NCBI RefSeq assembly: GCF_014645375.1 | Contig: NZ_BMLT01000005.1 | Coordinates: 248,001 to 312,000 of the forward strand | Length of the DNA: 64,000 nt | Reading direction: 5' to 3' | From: Marinobacterium nitratireducens | GTDB taxonomy: Bacteria; Pseudomonadota; Gammaproteobacteria; Pseudomonadales; Balneatricaceae | Shown here: positions 26,576-35,493 of the stretch, one piece after another | Layout of the letters: each line of letters begins with the position of its first letter | Numbering within the stretch: position 1 is the stretch's first letter | Notes under the pieces: generated by a model | Database searches by the model: none | What the model was told of the DNA's origin: nothing | The model's input: the letters and a program-made list of their open reading frames with translations, nothing else | Translations under genes and position numbers: made by a program

Positions 26576-28360
26576 TTAAGGCCTTTCCAGCGCTTCGATC
26601 CGATGCGCCTGCAACTGCAGCCGGTACATGGACGCGTAAAGTCCCCCGGGGATGCGCATCAGCTCATCATGGCTGCCGGCCTCGACGAACTCGCCGTGGG
26701 ACATCACCACAATGCGGTCGGCCTGACGCACCGTGGAAAGCCGGTGCGCCACCACGATCAGCGTCACCTCGCCGTGCAGCTCCGCCAGCGCCTGCTGCAC
26801 CACCTGCTCGGTTTCGCTGTCGACGCTGGAGGTTGCCTCGTCGAGCAGCAGGATTCGCGGCGAGCCCGCCAGCGCGCGGGCAATGATCAACTGCTGTCGC
26901 TGCCCGGTCGAGAGCCGGGTGCCTCGTTCACCGAGTTCGGTATCGTAACCCTGCGGCAGCGCCGCGACCACCGGATGCAGGTGCGCCCGCATCGAGGCCT
27001 GCTCGATAGCGGCCATCGGCAGCCCCCGCCCCATGTCGATGTTGTCGCGCACCGTGGCCGCCAGCACGAAGGGCTCCTGCGGGATCAGCCCGATCCCGGC
27101 ACGCAACGCGGCCTGACTGAACGCCGGCAGGGGTCTGCCGTCGATGCGGACCTCCCCCGCCACCGGTTGATAGAAATTCAGCAGCAGATTGAGCAGCGTG
27201 CTCTTACCGCTGCCGGTATGGCCGACCACGGCGTAGAAACCGCCCGCAGGCACCTCGAACTCGAGCTGGCGGAGCACCGGTTTGCCCGGATCATAGTGGA
27301 AGTCCACCGCGCTGAAGCACACCGCCCCGCGCTCGACCCTCGCCTCGGCTCCGGACCAGGTTTCCTCGGACTCCTGCAGCAGCTGCTGTACCCGGGCACC
27401 GGCGACCATCGCCTGCTGGTAAAGATTGAAGCGCTGGGTAATCTCGGCCAGCGGCTCGGTGAATCGACTGAGATAGTTGAGAAAGGCGTACAGCACTCCG
27501 ACCTCGGCAAACCCCGCCTGCACCTGCAGCCCGAACCCCCAGACCACCGCGGTCAGCACCAGTACGCTGAGCAGGTCGATGGCAGGGCGCAGGAGCATGG
27601 CGCCGGCGCGCACACTGCGCATTCGCGCGCGATAATAGTCAACGTTGAGCCCGTCGAAGCGGTCGATGAAACCCTGCTGGCGATTGCATGCCTGGATCAC
27701 CGGCATGCCGCCAATGGACTCCGATATCGAGGCGTTGATGTCGGAACGCAGCTGCCGCGTTTCGCTGACCGCGGCGCCGCTCAGACGCTGATAGAGATAG
27801 ATCACGCCGACCACGCTCGGCACCAGCAACAGGGCAATCAGCATCAGCTGCAGATCGAGCAGCGCCATCGCCACGATGATGCCGAGCAGCAGCACCAGGT
27901 TGGTCAGCACCACCGACAGAAACTGCACGTAGAGATCCTTGATCGCCTCGGTATCGTTGGTGATCCGGCTCACCAGTTGACCGGTGATGGCGCGATCGTA
28001 GAATGCCAGCGGCAGGCGCAGCACCCGGGCGAACACACGCTTGCGAATATCCAGCACGGCGCCGAGGGCCATCTCGGAAAAACGCAGGGTCTGGCGGTAA
28101 CGCAGCCAGGCCGCGGCCGTTTGCGTCAGCAGATAGGTGCCGCCGAGCAGCGCCAGCGCCCCCGGTGCGAAGTCGCCGGCCAGCAGGTGATCGTCGATGA
28201 AGATCTTGATCAGCACAGGGCCCGTGACATCGGCGGCGGTCGCCAGCAGCAACAGCAACAACGCCCGGGTCAGCAGGCCGCGATCGCGCAGTACGTAACC
28301 GCCGAGCAGGCGCAGCGCGCCGCGCCGCTCTTTCGCCTGCACTGAGCTGTCAGAACGCAT
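26576..28360 (-). CDS. mdlB: ABC exporter subunit, MdlB-like
   Basis: The 594-residue half transporter has a six-helix membrane domain and a C-terminal ATPase. The Walker A is GHTGSGKST and the Walker B/glutamate LLLDEATSSVD is canonical, but the signature reads LSTGQRQQ instead of LSGGQ. It overlaps the mdlA-like gene by 11 bp, so the pair is translated together and probably forms a heterodimeric inner-membrane exporter. MdlA/MdlB (SmdAB) of E. coli is the closest recognised match; multidrug export is known there, but the substrate here is unknown. Confidence 0.88.
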   Translation of the reverse strand: MRSDSSVQAKERRGALRLLGGYVLRDRGLLTRALLLLLLATAADVTGPVLIKIFIDDHLLAGDFAPGALALLGGTYLLTQTAAAWLRYRQTLRFSEMALGAVLDIRKRVFARVLRLPLAFYDRAITGQLVSRITNDTEAIKDLYVQFLSVVLTNLVLLLGIIVAMALLDLQLMLIALLLVPSVVGVIYLYQRLSGAAVSETRQLRSDINASISESIGGMPVIQACNRQQGFIDRFDGLNVDYYRARMRSVRAGAMLLRPAIDLLSVLVLTAVVWGFGLQVQAGFAEVGVLYAFLNYLSRFTEPLAEITQRFNLYQQAMVAGARVQQLLQESEETWSGAEARVERGAVCFSAVDFHYDPGKPVLRQLEFEVPAGGFYAVVGHTGSGKSTLLNLLLNFYQPVAGEVRIDGRPLPAFSQAALRAGIGLIPQEPFVLAATVRDNIDMGRGLPMAAIEQASMRAHLHPVVAALPQGYDTELGERGTRLSTGQRQQLIIARALAGSPRILLLDEATSSVDSETEQVVQQALAELHGEVTLIVVAHRLSTVRQADRIVVMSHGEFVEAGSHDELMRIPGGLYASMYRLQLQAHRIEALERP

Positions 28361-30080
28361 CGAGACTCGCCTCCAGCTTCTGATAGCGGTACATGCGGCC
28401 GTACCAGCCGTCGCGCGCCATCAGCGCGGCATGATCGCCACGTTCCTGCAGATGGCCGTGGGACAGGACCAGTATCTCGTCGGCATGCTGCAGCGCCGAC
28501 AGCCTGTGGCTGACGATGATGCAGCTTCTGCCGTGGCGTTCGTGGCGCAGGGCCGCCAGGATGCGCTGTTCCGTCTGGACATCGACCGCCGAGAGAGCGT
28601 CGTCCAGCACCAGCACCGGCGCATCGCTGAGCAGCGCCCGCGCGATCGCCAGACGCTGGCGCTGACCGCCGGAAAGGGTCAGGCCGCGCTCGCCGACAAG
28701 GGTGTCATAACCCTGCGCCAATGCGACGATATCCTCATGTACCGACGCCAGTCGGGCCGCGTTTTCGATCGCCTGCGCGCTGGCACCCGGACGGCCAAGC
28801 GCGATATTGTCGCCGATGCTGAGGCTGAACAGAAAGGCGTCCTGGGGCACGTAGGCGAAGCCGCGGCGCAGCGCCGAAAGGCTGAGGGCTGGCAGCGGCT
28901 GGCCGCCGAAGCGGATCTCGCCGTCGCTGCGCTCCCAGTAGCGCATCAGCAGCTGCAGCAGGGTGCTTTTGCCGGCGCCGGTGGGGCCGGCAATGCCGAG
29001 CACACCGCCGGCCGGCAGGCTGAAGTCGATCGACTGCAGCGCGGGCGAGCGACTCCCGGGATAAGTGAAGCCGAGCCCCTGAACGACGATATCGGCGCCG
29101 TCGGGCATGCGCACCCCGCTGTCGTCAATGCTGTCGGGCGTCTTGAGCAGCTGCTCGATACGGTCGAAACCGGCACTGCCGCGCTCGACGATGTTCAGCA
29201 GCCAGCCAAAAGCAAACATCGGCCAGATCAGCTGACCCAGGTAGAGGATGAAACTGGCCAGCGCCCCCACCGTCAGCGACTGCTGCAGAATCAGCCAGGC
29301 GCCGTAGCCGACGCTGAGCGCGAGCGCCGCCGCCATGCAGAGGAAAATGACCGGCTCGTACAGCGCCTCGCTGCGGGCAACCCTGTAGTTGGTGTCCGCC
29401 GCGTCCTGGGCAATGGCGGCAAAGGCCAGATCCTCGGCCCTTTCGCGCCCCATCGCCTTGACCAGCCGGATACCGGACAGCGCTTCCTGGGTGCGGTCGT
29501 TGAGGCGGGAAAACTGCTCCAGCGCACGCTGAAACTGATGGTGTACCGCGCTGGAGATACGGTAGAAGCCGAACGCCATCAGCGGAAAGGGCAGCAGCGC
29601 CACCAGCGTCAGGCGCCAGTCGATCACCACCAGCATCATCAGCAACACCAGCACCAGCGTGAGCGCGCCGTCGAAGCCGGACAACACGCCTTCGCCGGCG
29701 GCAAGTTCGACGGCGTCGATATCGTTGGTGGCCCGCGCCATCAGATCGCCGGTGTTGTGAACGGTGTAGAACGCCTGCCCCTGCCGGGTCAGGCGCTGGA
29801 ACAGGCGCAGACGCAGCAGGTTGCCCAGCCGGTAGGACGTGCCGAACAGCACCAGGCGCCAGCCGAAACGCAGGCCGTAGAGCGCCACTCCCAGGGCCAG
29901 CAATGCCAGCAGCTGCAGACCGGCTTTACCGTTACCGGCCACCAGCGCATCGATGGCGCGACCAACCAGCCAGGGGACGGCCATGTTGAGCACGGCAACA
30001 CCCGCCAGCATCAGCAGCGCCAGCAGATAGGTACGCCGGTGTTCGCGGAAAAACCATCCCAGTTTGACGAAAAGTGCCAT
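28350..30080 (-). CDS. mdlA: ABC exporter subunit, MdlA-like
   Basis: This 576-residue partner of MdlB aligns well with E. coli MdlA: GDLMARATNDIDAVELAAGEGVL, LNDRTQEALSGIRLVKAMGRE and IWPMFAFGWLLNIVERGSAGF. The signature LSGGQRQR is canonical, but the Walker B reads VLVLDDALSAVD, with aspartate where the catalytic glutamate belongs. Combined with MdlB's altered signature, the two changes fall in the same composite ATP site of the heterodimer, the usual degenerate-site arrangement. It is the first gene of the two-gene operon. Confidence 0.9.
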   Translation of the reverse strand: MALFVKLGWFFREHRRTYLLALLMLAGVAVLNMAVPWLVGRAIDALVAGNGKAGLQLLALLALGVALYGLRFGWRLVLFGTSYRLGNLLRLRLFQRLTRQGQAFYTVHNTGDLMARATNDIDAVELAAGEGVLSGFDGALTLVLVLLMMLVVIDWRLTLVALLPFPLMAFGFYRISSAVHHQFQRALEQFSRLNDRTQEALSGIRLVKAMGRERAEDLAFAAIAQDAADTNYRVARSEALYEPVIFLCMAAALALSVGYGAWLILQQSLTVGALASFILYLGQLIWPMFAFGWLLNIVERGSAGFDRIEQLLKTPDSIDDSGVRMPDGADIVVQGLGFTYPGSRSPALQSIDFSLPAGGVLGIAGPTGAGKSTLLQLLMRYWERSDGEIRFGGQPLPALSLSALRRGFAYVPQDAFLFSLSIGDNIALGRPGASAQAIENAARLASVHEDIVALAQGYDTLVGERGLTLSGGQRQRLAIARALLSDAPVLVLDDALSAVDVQTEQRILAALRHERHGRSCIIVSHRLSALQHADEILVLSHGHLQERGDHAALMARDGWYGRMYRYQKLEASLDAF

Positions 30081-30153
30081 CGTATCCCTGATACAGCCGG
30101 ACCAGTCGGATGCAAAGCATAACCCGAAGCGGCCTTCGGTCGTAAACCGTCAG

Positions 30154-31314
30154 TCACTCCCCATAGCCGGTCATCTCCAGATAGCCTTCGCCTGCGTGAC
30201 TGCCGCCGACCGTTACCGGCCCCTCCCAGTATCGAAGCCGACCGCTGTTCCAGTAGTCGCCCGGCCAGGCGGCGATATCGAGATCCAGTCCCGCCTGCGG
30301 CATCAGCAGTCGCCACGCCACCGGCACCCGACCGAAGCGGCTGTCGCGGTGTCCGGTCGGCGTCAGTTGGTAATCCCCGTCAGCCAGTACCCGGTATCGC
30401 CCGTCGGCCTCGACCAGGGTCGCGGTATGGTAGTCATCGTCGCCGCGGATGCGAAACAGCATCAGGTGGCGCCCGTCATCGAGATGCAGCGCCAGCCAGT
30501 CCCAGCCCTGCTGTTCGGGCAACAGATACTGGCTGCTCCACTCGCGATCGAACCAGCCCTGACCCGACACGCCCTGGTGTCGGCCATCGATCTCGACGCT
30601 GCCGTCAATGGCGATAGATGGATAGCTGAAGTACATCGAACCGCCACCGTCGGCGGATTTGGCGCTGAAGCCGTTGTCGCCGTGCAGCACCACCGGCAGC
30701 ACGGGCTGCAGGTCGAGCCGGTAAGCGAAGTCGTCCGCCCGAACCGCCAGTCTCCAGCGGCCGTCCGGCTGCTGAGCCATTTCCCAGTCGTCGAGCCAGG
30801 CATGGAAGGGCTGCGCCCGGGCGCCGGCCTGCCCCGCGCCGCCGCGGGCGCTGCGCGAGGCAAAGCGATGATCGTCGGGGCGACTCAGGGCCGCGTGCGC
30901 CAGCCAGACCTCGTCGCGACGCCAGCCGGGCGCCCGGTCAGCGTTGGGGCCAGGCCGCAGCCCGAGACGGAACAGCGTCCACTGCACGCCCACCGGCTGA
31001 TCGTCGTCCGTGCGCAGGTTGGCGGTCAGGTACCACCATTCCAGGCGAAAGCGCCGGTGCGGGCCGAGATCCCGGGGCAACCCGATTTCCATGCCGGGGA
31101 CCGCCTGCGCAAAGCCCTCCCCCTGCCCGCTCAGCGTCGCCACCGCCTCGTCCCGGCCTTCGTGGTCACCGCACCCGGCCAGCAGTAACGCGAGCAGGCA
31201 CCCTAGCAGGATCCGCAGGCGGCGCAATGGCCCCGGCGCCAGCCGCTCAAGCCAGCCTGGCGCCATGCGCAAAGCCGGCTGCAACCAGGACCGTCGCGCC
31301 CACGAGTTATTCAT
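30154..31314 (-). CDS. AttH/CrtC-like lipocalin-fold lipoprotein
   Basis: The 386-residue protein has a lipoprotein-type hydrophobic stretch ending LLLAGC (about residues 43-48) after a long basic N-terminus. The mature part shows the AttH/carotenoid-hydratase-like double lipocalin: RFRLEWWYLTANL, GWFDREWSSQYL, and GWDWLALHLDDG. In AttEFGH loci such a protein accompanies an ATPase and FtsX-type permease, exactly the two genes upstream here. The start overlaps the permease stop by 8 bp. Enzymatic activity is unproven. Confidence 0.8.
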   Translation of the reverse strand: MNNSWARRSWLQPALRMAPGWLERLAPGPLRRLRILLGCLLALLLAGCGDHEGRDEAVATLSGQGEGFAQAVPGMEIGLPRDLGPHRRFRLEWWYLTANLRTDDDQPVGVQWTLFRLGLRPGPNADRAPGWRRDEVWLAHAALSRPDDHRFASRSARGGAGQAGARAQPFHAWLDDWEMAQQPDGRWRLAVRADDFAYRLDLQPVLPVVLHGDNGFSAKSADGGGSMYFSYPSIAIDGSVEIDGRHQGVSGQGWFDREWSSQYLLPEQQGWDWLALHLDDGRHLMLFRIRGDDDYHTATLVEADGRYRVLADGDYQLTPTGHRDSRFGRVPVAWRLLMPQAGLDLDIAAWPGDYWNSGRLRYWEGPVTVGGSHAGEGYLEMTGYGE

Positions 31315-33622
31315 TTTTCAGTGACTCCAGCCTGACCGGATCGCCCTGTACCAGGCCGGCGAGCGCGCCGATCAGCAGGCACAGCAGCCAGACCTGCAAC
31401 CAGAATCCGGGATAGAGACCCAGCGGCAGCGACCAGCCGAACGCCGCCGGGTTGATCTTCGCCACCAGCACCCAGCCGAGGAACAGCCCCAGCGGTATCG
31501 CCAGCAAACCGAGCAGGCCGGTCACCAGCATTGCCTGCAGCACCAGGATCCGGCGCAGCTCGTTGCGCGGCAGCCCCCAGGCGAACAGCAGGCTGTAGAC
31601 ACCGCGCCGCAAACGCAGCATCGCCAGCGCCATCAGCGCCAGGGCAAGTCCGGCCAGAGCCAGGGTAAGGTGCTCCAGCGTGCGCGTAAGCCGGAAGGTA
31701 CGGTCAAAGGCGGCCCGCGCCGCGGCCTTCAGGCTCTGCTGGTCCCGCAGGCGGCTGTCCGCCAGCCAGTCATAACGTCGGGACCAGTCCGACCAGTCGG
31801 CGCCGTCGAGTTGCAGCACGAAGCTTGCGTAGCGGCGCGGCAGATCGGCGGGCAACGCCTCGAGCGGCAACAGCACCTCAGCTTCCGGACGGCCATAATC
31901 GGCATAAACGGCCAGGACCCACCGCTGCAGCAGCTGCTCGCCAAGGCGCAGCTCGACGCGCTCGCCCGGCGCCAGAGCGCGACGGCGCGCCAGCTGCTCG
32001 TTGATCAGCACGGCATCGTCGTCAAGCATCTGCCAGGGTGCCGGATCACCGGCCAGAAAGCGCCAGCCGCCCAGCAAAGGCGAGCCCGGATCGACCCCGA
32101 GAATATCCACGGGCCTGTCGTTCAACAGTCCCTGCCCCCGCACCATCGGCAGTACCCCGGCGACACCGGGCAGCGCTTCAAGCCGGGCGCGCCAGTCGTC
32201 AGCGGCCGGCAAAGGCCGTCCCGGATCGAGGTACAGATCGCCCTGCAGGCGCTGTTCCAGCCAGCGCTCGAAGGTGGACTCGAAGCTGGCGACCATCGCC
32301 TGCACCGCGACCGAAGCGGCGACGGCAAACGCCAGTGCCACCAGTGGCAGGCTCAGCAACCGGCTCAGCGCGGCCATTTCCGAACGCGACCACTCCCAAA
32401 GCGAGCCCGCACCCGACCCGGTCCGGGGCTCCAGCAGCCACGCCAGCAAAGGCGGCATCAGCAGGCCCGCCGCCAGCAGGGTCGCGGCACTGGCGGCGTA
32501 GATAACGCCGAGGCTTTTCGCCGTCAGCAGCACAGCGCCTGCCAGCAGCAGCAGGGCCACTACCGGGGCCAGACGCCGGCGCCCGCCTCCTTTGCCGGCA
32601 CCCGGGCGACGCCACAGATCGAGCGCCGACCAGGCTGTCAGCGACAGCAGAAGCAGCAGCGCGCCTGGTCCGACATCGATAAAGGCCGCAGGCCCGGCCA
32701 TGGTTCCGACATCGTAGAGCCCGTCCAGGGTGGCCTCGAAGCCGTCGCTCAGCAGCCTGGCCAGCAGCAGGCCGCCGCCGCTGCCCGCCAGGCCGCCGAT
32801 CAGCACCAGCAGCAGTACTTCGAGACCCAGGCAAAGATGCAGGCGTCGACGCGTCACGCCAACGCGGTGCAGGATGTCCAGCGTGCGCCGGCGCTGCACC
32901 AGCGCCAGGCGGTAGACGCTGCGCAGCAGCAGGGCCGCCACCAGCAGCGCCAGCAGCGCCAGTGCGTCGAGACTGAGCAGAAAAGCATCCACCAGCGGGT
33001 CGGACTCGACGCCGTAATCGACCAGATGCCGCCGATAACCGGCCGGCAGTGCCGCGCTGCCGTCGGCGTCCGACAACAGCTCGAGCCGGGTCTCCTGCGC
33101 ACCGCTCAAGTGCTCGACGACGGCGATATCGGCAAGCAGCAGACCTGCCGGCAGCTGCGCCACGACCTGGCCCTCGAAGTCCGGTTGCGGGCGCAGCCGG
33201 CGCCAGTGCGCCAGATCCCCGGCTCGCCCCAGCACCAGAGGCCTATCCAGCGCGTCTAGCAACAGCGGCAACTGCGCTGCGCCGCTGCCGGCATCGCCGA
33301 GGCAAGCGGCGCTGAACGGATCGATGCCGAGCAGTCGCGGCGCATCGGCACCGATACGCAGTTCCAGCTGCGGCGTCACGCAGGCCCCGGCGCGGCGCAA
33401 GTGGGCAAAATCGGCCACCGTCACCGCCTGCCCGTCGTTGCGCTCGATCGCGAACCGCGGCTGCAAAGCCTCGCTGGCCCCGGCCACCGCCTCCCGCGCC
33501 CCGCCGGTCAACGCCTGCACGCCACTCCAGAGCGCCGCCGCGCACGCCAGTATCAGCAACAACGCCGCCAGCTGGCCGGGATGGCGCCGGTAGTGGCTGA
33601 AAAAGACCAGCGCTACGGACAT
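31307..33622 (-). CDS. FtsX-like ABC transporter permease, AttF/AttG-like
   Basis: The 771-residue inner-membrane protein has the MacB/FtsX-family layout: one helix at the N-terminus, a large periplasmic domain, three helices around residues 215-340, further helices around 350-410, a second periplasmic region (about 450-650) and three C-terminal helices. This doubled arrangement is seen in AttF/AttG-type permeases. It overlaps the upstream ATPase by 10 bp and the downstream lipoprotein by 8 bp, so the three genes form one tight operon. Such systems act mechanically or on lipoproteins and do not import solutes. Confidence 0.82.
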   Translation of the reverse strand: MSVALVFFSHYRRHPGQLAALLLILACAAALWSGVQALTGGAREAVAGASEALQPRFAIERNDGQAVTVADFAHLRRAGACVTPQLELRIGADAPRLLGIDPFSAACLGDAGSGAAQLPLLLDALDRPLVLGRAGDLAHWRRLRPQPDFEGQVVAQLPAGLLLADIAVVEHLSGAQETRLELLSDADGSAALPAGYRRHLVDYGVESDPLVDAFLLSLDALALLALLVAALLLRSVYRLALVQRRRTLDILHRVGVTRRRLHLCLGLEVLLLVLIGGLAGSGGGLLLARLLSDGFEATLDGLYDVGTMAGPAAFIDVGPGALLLLLSLTAWSALDLWRRPGAGKGGGRRRLAPVVALLLLAGAVLLTAKSLGVIYAASAATLLAAGLLMPPLLAWLLEPRTGSGAGSLWEWSRSEMAALSRLLSLPLVALAFAVAASVAVQAMVASFESTFERWLEQRLQGDLYLDPGRPLPAADDWRARLEALPGVAGVLPMVRGQGLLNDRPVDILGVDPGSPLLGGWRFLAGDPAPWQMLDDDAVLINEQLARRRALAPGERVELRLGEQLLQRWVLAVYADYGRPEAEVLLPLEALPADLPRRYASFVLQLDGADWSDWSRRYDWLADSRLRDQQSLKAAARAAFDRTFRLTRTLEHLTLALAGLALALMALAMLRLRRGVYSLLFAWGLPRNELRRILVLQAMLVTGLLGLLAIPLGLFLGWVLVAKINPAAFGWSLPLGLYPGFWLQVWLLCLLIGALAGLVQGDPVRLESLKNE

Positions 33623-34278
33623 GGCACCAGCCCGCCCTCATGCAGGCGCAGGACCCGGTCGCAGCGCCCGGCAAGCTCGGGGTTATGGGTTACGATCAGC
33701 GCGGTCAGCCCACGCTGGCGCACCGCCTCGACGAACAGCGGCATCACCCGGGAGGCGGTGGCCTCGTCCAGACTGCCGGTGGGTTCGTCGGCGAGCATCA
33801 GGCGCGGCTCGATGGCAAAGGCGCAGGCCAGCGCGGCACGCTGGCGCTGGCCCCCGGAAAGCTGGTCGGGATAGCGCTCGGCCACCGCAGCGATATCGAG
33901 CGCTTCGAGCAACGCTGCAGCGCCGTCGGCCGATCGTCCGGCGAGACCTGCCCGAAACGCCAGATTGCGCGCCACCGTCAGTGTCGGAATCAGGTTGCCG
34001 TCCTGAAACAGGGTCGCGATGCGGCTTCGTCGCAACGCCGCCCAGGCGTCATCGTCGGCCGGGGTGCTGCCGAAAACCTCGAGCACGCCGGCATCCGGCC
34101 GCGACAGGCCGTTGAGCAGGTTCAGCAGCGTGCTCTTGCCGCATCCCGAGGGCCCCGTCACCGCAACGGTTTCGCCAGGCTCGAGTTCGAGCGACAGATT
34201 GTGCAGCACCGCGACCGTTTCGCGGCCGTTGCGGTAGCTTTTGCAGAGATTGCGCGCCTCTATCAACCGATCGCTCAT
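33613..34278 (-). CDS. LolD/MacB-type ABC ATPase, AttE-like
   Basis: The 221-residue ATPase starts at ATG 34278. It has Walker A GPSGCGKST, signature LSGGQRQR and Walker B LMLADEPTGSLDEAT, the last being characteristic of the LolD/MacB/FtsE subfamily that partners FtsX-like permeases. It is the first gene of the ATPase-permease-lipoprotein operon (AttEFGH-like). An in-frame upstream ATG at 34311 exists but adds residues not matching the family. Confidence 0.9.
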   Translation of the reverse strand: MSDRLIEARNLCKSYRNGRETVAVLHNLSLELEPGETVAVTGPSGCGKSTLLNLLNGLSRPDAGVLEVFGSTPADDDAWAALRRSRIATLFQDGNLIPTLTVARNLAFRAGLAGRSADGAAALLEALDIAAVAERYPDQLSGGQRQRAALACAFAIEPRLMLADEPTGSLDEATASRVMPLFVEAVRQRGLTALIVTHNPELAGRCDRVLRLHEGGLVPCP

Positions 34279-34424
34279 TGTCCCTGGTCCTGTCGTTGCC
34301 CTAGTGGGCATCTGTAACGAAGTGCCGGCTGGTTTGATGGGTTACTCGATACCCTTTAGGCAGAAGATCTAAAATCATCTGTGGTGCATCGCCGTCCCCA
34401 TCCTACCAACTGCCAGCTGAAGCC

Positions 34425-34451
34425 AATCGATCTGTACGGCGATCGATATGA
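34425..34451. repeat. 27-bp dispersed repeat with ATCGATC / GATCGAT arms, copy 2
   Basis: Identical to 18959-18985; the flanks differ. Confidence 0.85.
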
Positions 34452-34605
34452 CGGTTTCCCTGAAAACCGCTCCTGCGTTTACAGGATTTCCACCCTCCCT
34501 GGTGGTTACGCGATGCCTGTACTTTGCTGCAGACATAGATCCCCCTGCGATGCATCGCTAAACCCTTCCTCCAATCCGGAGTTCCGATAACCCGGGTACC
34601 AACCA

Positions 34606-34675
34606 CACGCCTCACGCCTCACGCCTCACCACTCACCACTCACCACTCAGCACTCAGCACTCACCACTCACCAGT
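34606..34675. repeat. Heptamer tandem array, 10 units
   Basis: The units are three CACGCCT, three CACCACT, two CAGCACT, one CACCACT and one CACCAGT. Variant units are grouped, as expected from stepwise duplication by slippage. The array ends 45 bp before the dioxygenase start. Confidence 0.95.
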
Positions 34676-34719
34676 ATACGGTGTAAGCTAATATAGCTAG
34701 CTAACTTGGGAGACGTGCG

Positions 34720-35385
34720 ATGAACAGGCAATCGCAAACTCGGCGGCGGTTTCTGCAGAGCCTCGGCACCGGCGTGGCCTGCCTGGGCGCTCAGAGTCTC
34801 TGGCTGCCCGGAGCCTTCGCCGAGCAGTTGACGGCAACGGTGCGCCAGACGGAAGGCCCCTTCTACCCGGACCGGCTGCCGATCGATCGCGATAACGACC
34901 TGCTGATCGTCGACGACAGCCTGACGCCGGCGGACGGTATTGCGGTGCATCTTCACGGCCGCATACTGGATCTGCGCGGACGCCCCCTGCACGGCGCGCT
35001 GGTCGAGATCTGGCAGGTGGACAGCAAAGGCGTCTACCTGCACAGCGGCAGCTTCGGCCATGCGCGCCGTGACAGCCACTTTCAGGGCTATGGCCGCTTC
35101 GAGACCGGCAGCGACGGCAAGTACTACTTCCGGACCCTGAGGCCGGTTCCCTATCCGGGCCGCACGCCCCATATTCATGTGGCCGTGTCCCGGCCCGGCC
35201 AGCCACGCTTCACGACCCAGTGCTACATTCGCGGCGAAGCGCAGAACCTGCGCGACGGTCTTTTCACCCGGATACCGGCGGCACTGCGAGAAACGGTGCT
35301 GACGGACTTCGTGCCCAGGCCGGAAAGCCCGCTGGAGCAGAACGCCCGCTTCGATATCGTGCTCGGGCTCACGCCCGCAGGCTGA
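34720..35385 (+). CDS. Tat-exported intradiol-dioxygenase-like protein
   Basis: The 221-residue protein has a twin-arginine signal (TRRRFLQSLGTGVACLGA) and an intradiol ring-cleavage dioxygenase fold. It shows HLHGRILDLRGRPLHGALVEIWQVDSKGVY, then YYFRTLRPVPYPGRTPHIHVAVSRPG. In protocatechuate 3,4-dioxygenase the non-haem Fe(III) is held by two Tyr and two His; candidates here are the Tyr in KGVY, the Tyr in YPGR and the two His in PHIH. Exported members of this family exist but their substrates are poorly known. It stands alone upstream of the thiol dioxygenase gene. Confidence 0.85.
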   Translation: MNRQSQTRRRFLQSLGTGVACLGAQSLWLPGAFAEQLTATVRQTEGPFYPDRLPIDRDNDLLIVDDSLTPADGIAVHLHGRILDLRGRPLHGALVEIWQVDSKGVYLHSGSFGHARRDSHFQGYGRFETGSDGKYYFRTLRPVPYPGRTPHIHVAVSRPGQPRFTTQCYIRGEAQNLRDGLFTRIPAALRETVLTDFVPRPESPLEQNARFDIVLGLTPAG

Positions 35386-35493
35386 GACGTTCGACCCACG
35401 GAGATGATCTGCATCAGGCACAACCCCTCGCCCTCTGTTACGCTTGCGATAGAACACCGCTTTCGATCGCCACACTGATTCGAGGAGATAGGC

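Larger units (their letters stand above)
34279..34719. other. Gene-free interval with repeats
   Basis: This 441-bp gap between divergent transcription units contains the second copy of the 27-bp repeat (34425-34451), a segment resembling that at 43327-43370 (CTGCTCCTGCG-like), the heptamer array (34606-34675) and the palindrome TAGCTAGCTA (34694-34703) just before the dioxygenase gene. No credible coding frame was seen. Confidence 0.7.
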
